7,236 bases of DNA from an uncultured Flavobacteriia bacterium (GTDB lineage: Bacteria; Bacteroidota; Bacteroidia; Flavobacteriales_D; Crocinitomicaceae): contig CAIYXD010000606.1 in the NCBI GenBank assembly GCA_903930085.1, positions 1 to 7,236 of the forward strand, read 5' to 3'. Shown piece by piece: positions 6,590 through 7,236 of this stretch. The first letter of the stretch is position 1; the number at the start of each line of letters is the position of its first letter. The notes under the pieces were generated by a model, which was given only the letters and a program-made list of their open reading frames with translations, had not been told where the DNA came from and searched no databases. The position numbers and the translations under genes are program-made.

Positions 6590-6659
6590 AAATAAAGCGT
6601 GAATCCAAAGTTTATTTTTATTTTTCACGATTAATAAAAACAATTCACAAATTCAAAGT

Positions 6660-7236
6660 ATGAGTAGAAACAGCATTCGATTAAGTCTAATTATTCTGAC
6701 TGTGGGAATCTCCAAATTAATTGGCGCACAAGAGAGTAAGGAAACATTAAATTGGTACAACGGAAAAGGACCTGGGATGGAAACCGAAAAGGCATACAAA
6801 ATGCTGAAAAAGCGGAAATCGTCTACTGTAATTGTTGCAGTTATTGACTCCGGTGTGGATATTGAACACAAAGATCTTGCGGGGAAAATTTGGATAAATG
6901 CGGATGAAATCGCAAATAATGGTATTGACGACGATAAAAATGGCTACATCGATGATGTGCACGGTTGGAATTTTTTAGGCAATGCAAAAGGCGAAAACGT
7001 GAACGAGGCCTGTTTAGAGAAAACTAGAATCTTGCGCGAGTTGACACCAAAGTTTGAAACAGTTGATCCAGAAACTTTATCCGCAGCAGAAAGCACTGAA
7101 TACAACCTTTACTTGAAAGTTAAGGGAGAAGTAGAAGAAGAATTACAAAATTACACTTCTTACCTTGCTCAAATGGATATGGTGAAAATGATGATTGGTC
7201 AAGTTCCTACGATGGTTGGATCTGCAATGGGTAAAC
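6660..7236 (+). CDS. secreted S8 subtilisin-like serine peptidase, 5' part only
   Basis: The frame starts at the ATG at 6660 and stays open to the right edge, giving 192 residues. MSRNSIRLSLIILTVGISKL followed by IGAQ is a signal peptide, with likely cleavage at A23-Q24. VIVAVIDSGVDIEHKDL (57-73) holds the first catalytic residue, Asp63. NGIDDDKNGYIDD (87-99) is an EF-hand or dockerin-like calcium loop with D90, D92 and N94, and HGWNF (101-105) follows. From about 115 the sequence is charged and probably helical, and the catalytic His motif has not appeared by residue 192, against a spacing of about 32 in subtilisin. Bacteroidota have a subtilase family with this DDDxNGYIDD/HGWNF arrangement. 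Asn, Ser and any sorting domain lie outside the window. The gene diverges from the CspA-like subtilase, with 120 bp between. No strong promoter is visible; TTG-N18-TATCTTAA at 6552-6580 is a weak candidate. Confidence 0.9.
   Translation, partial: MSRNSIRLSLIILTVGISKLIGAQESKETLNWYNGKGPGMETEKAYKMLKKRKSSTVIVAVIDSGVDIEHKDLAGKIWINADEIANNGIDDDKNGYIDDVHGWNFLGNAKGENVNEACLEKTRILRELTPKFETVDPETLSAAESTEYNLYLKVKGEVEEELQNYTSYLAQMDMVKMMIGQVPTMVGSAMGK

Noticed and set aside
6540..6608. A longer start for the CspA-like subtilase, giving 23 extra N-terminal residues.
   Set aside because: The codon at 6608 is TTG. The extension would begin upstream of the TATATTTG element and would put 23 extra residues before an otherwise clean signal peptide starting at the ATG at 6539.
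6653..6962. Minus-strand open frames of about 70 codons near the right end.
   Set aside because: They are antisense to the plus-strand subtilase, whose translation shows a signal peptide and the AVIDSGVD catalytic motif. The minus-strand products look like nothing known.
1..7236. CRISPR arrays, tRNA or rRNA genes, insertion sequences and toxin-antitoxin pairs.
   Set aside because: No regularly spaced repeats, cloverleaf-like sequences, transposase motifs or small paired genes were seen. Nearly all the sequence is covered by the listed genes.

Overview
The window looks like chromosomal DNA of a Bacteroidota bacterium, most likely a Flavobacteriales/Crocinitomicaceae-type organism. Evidence for this: it is AT-rich; one secreted protease ends in a type IX secretion (T9SS) C-terminal sorting domain; one gene encodes a DUF5606 protein, a family I know from Bacteroidota; and two gene starts carry TAnnTTTG elements, the -7 consensus of Bacteroidota promoters. 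I see no phage, transposon, CRISPR or RNA-gene signature.

Layout. Six genes lie head to tail on the minus strand. Reading in the direction of transcription (right to left), they are: a secreted CspA-like subtilase with a T9SS tail (3981-6539); a DUF5606 protein with a histone-like Lys/Ala tail (3341-3928); an oligoendopeptidase F-type M3 metallopeptidase (1482-3203); a YciO-type member of the YrdC/Sua5 superfamily (799-1416); a stand-alone class I glutamine amidotransferase (208-789); and the N-terminal 46 codons of a SpmA-like nucleoside-recognition membrane protein (1-139, cut by the left edge). On the plus strand a second, unrelated secreted subtilase starts at 6660 and runs off the right edge, so two subtilase genes are divergent across a 120-bp gap.

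Regulation. The 6540-6659 gap holds a TATATTTG element for the leftward subtilase. A 9-bp perfect inverted repeat with 22 bp between its arms flanks that element and looks like an operator. The DUF5606 gene has a TATTTTTG element 25 nt before its ATG. Between DUF5606 and pepF there is an intrinsic-terminator-like hairpin whose U-run touches the pepF start codon, flanked by 11-bp direct repeats and preceded by a 4-codon mini-ORF. This is the least ordinary non-coding structure in the window. yciO and the amidotransferase gene are 9 nt apart and surely co-transcribed. The spmA-like gene follows after 68 nt, and pepF precedes yciO by 65 nt. I saw no convincing promoter or hairpin in those two gaps (140-207 and 1417-1481), so pepF-yciO-GATase-spm may be one transcript.

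The genes do not form an obvious single pathway. The two exported subtilases suggest extracellular protein degradation, PepF would handle peptides in the cytosol, and the rest are housekeeping or poorly characterised. I did not find a convincing new multi-gene system. The best leads are the pepF leader, the operator between the subtilases, and the T9SS-tailed CspA-like protease.
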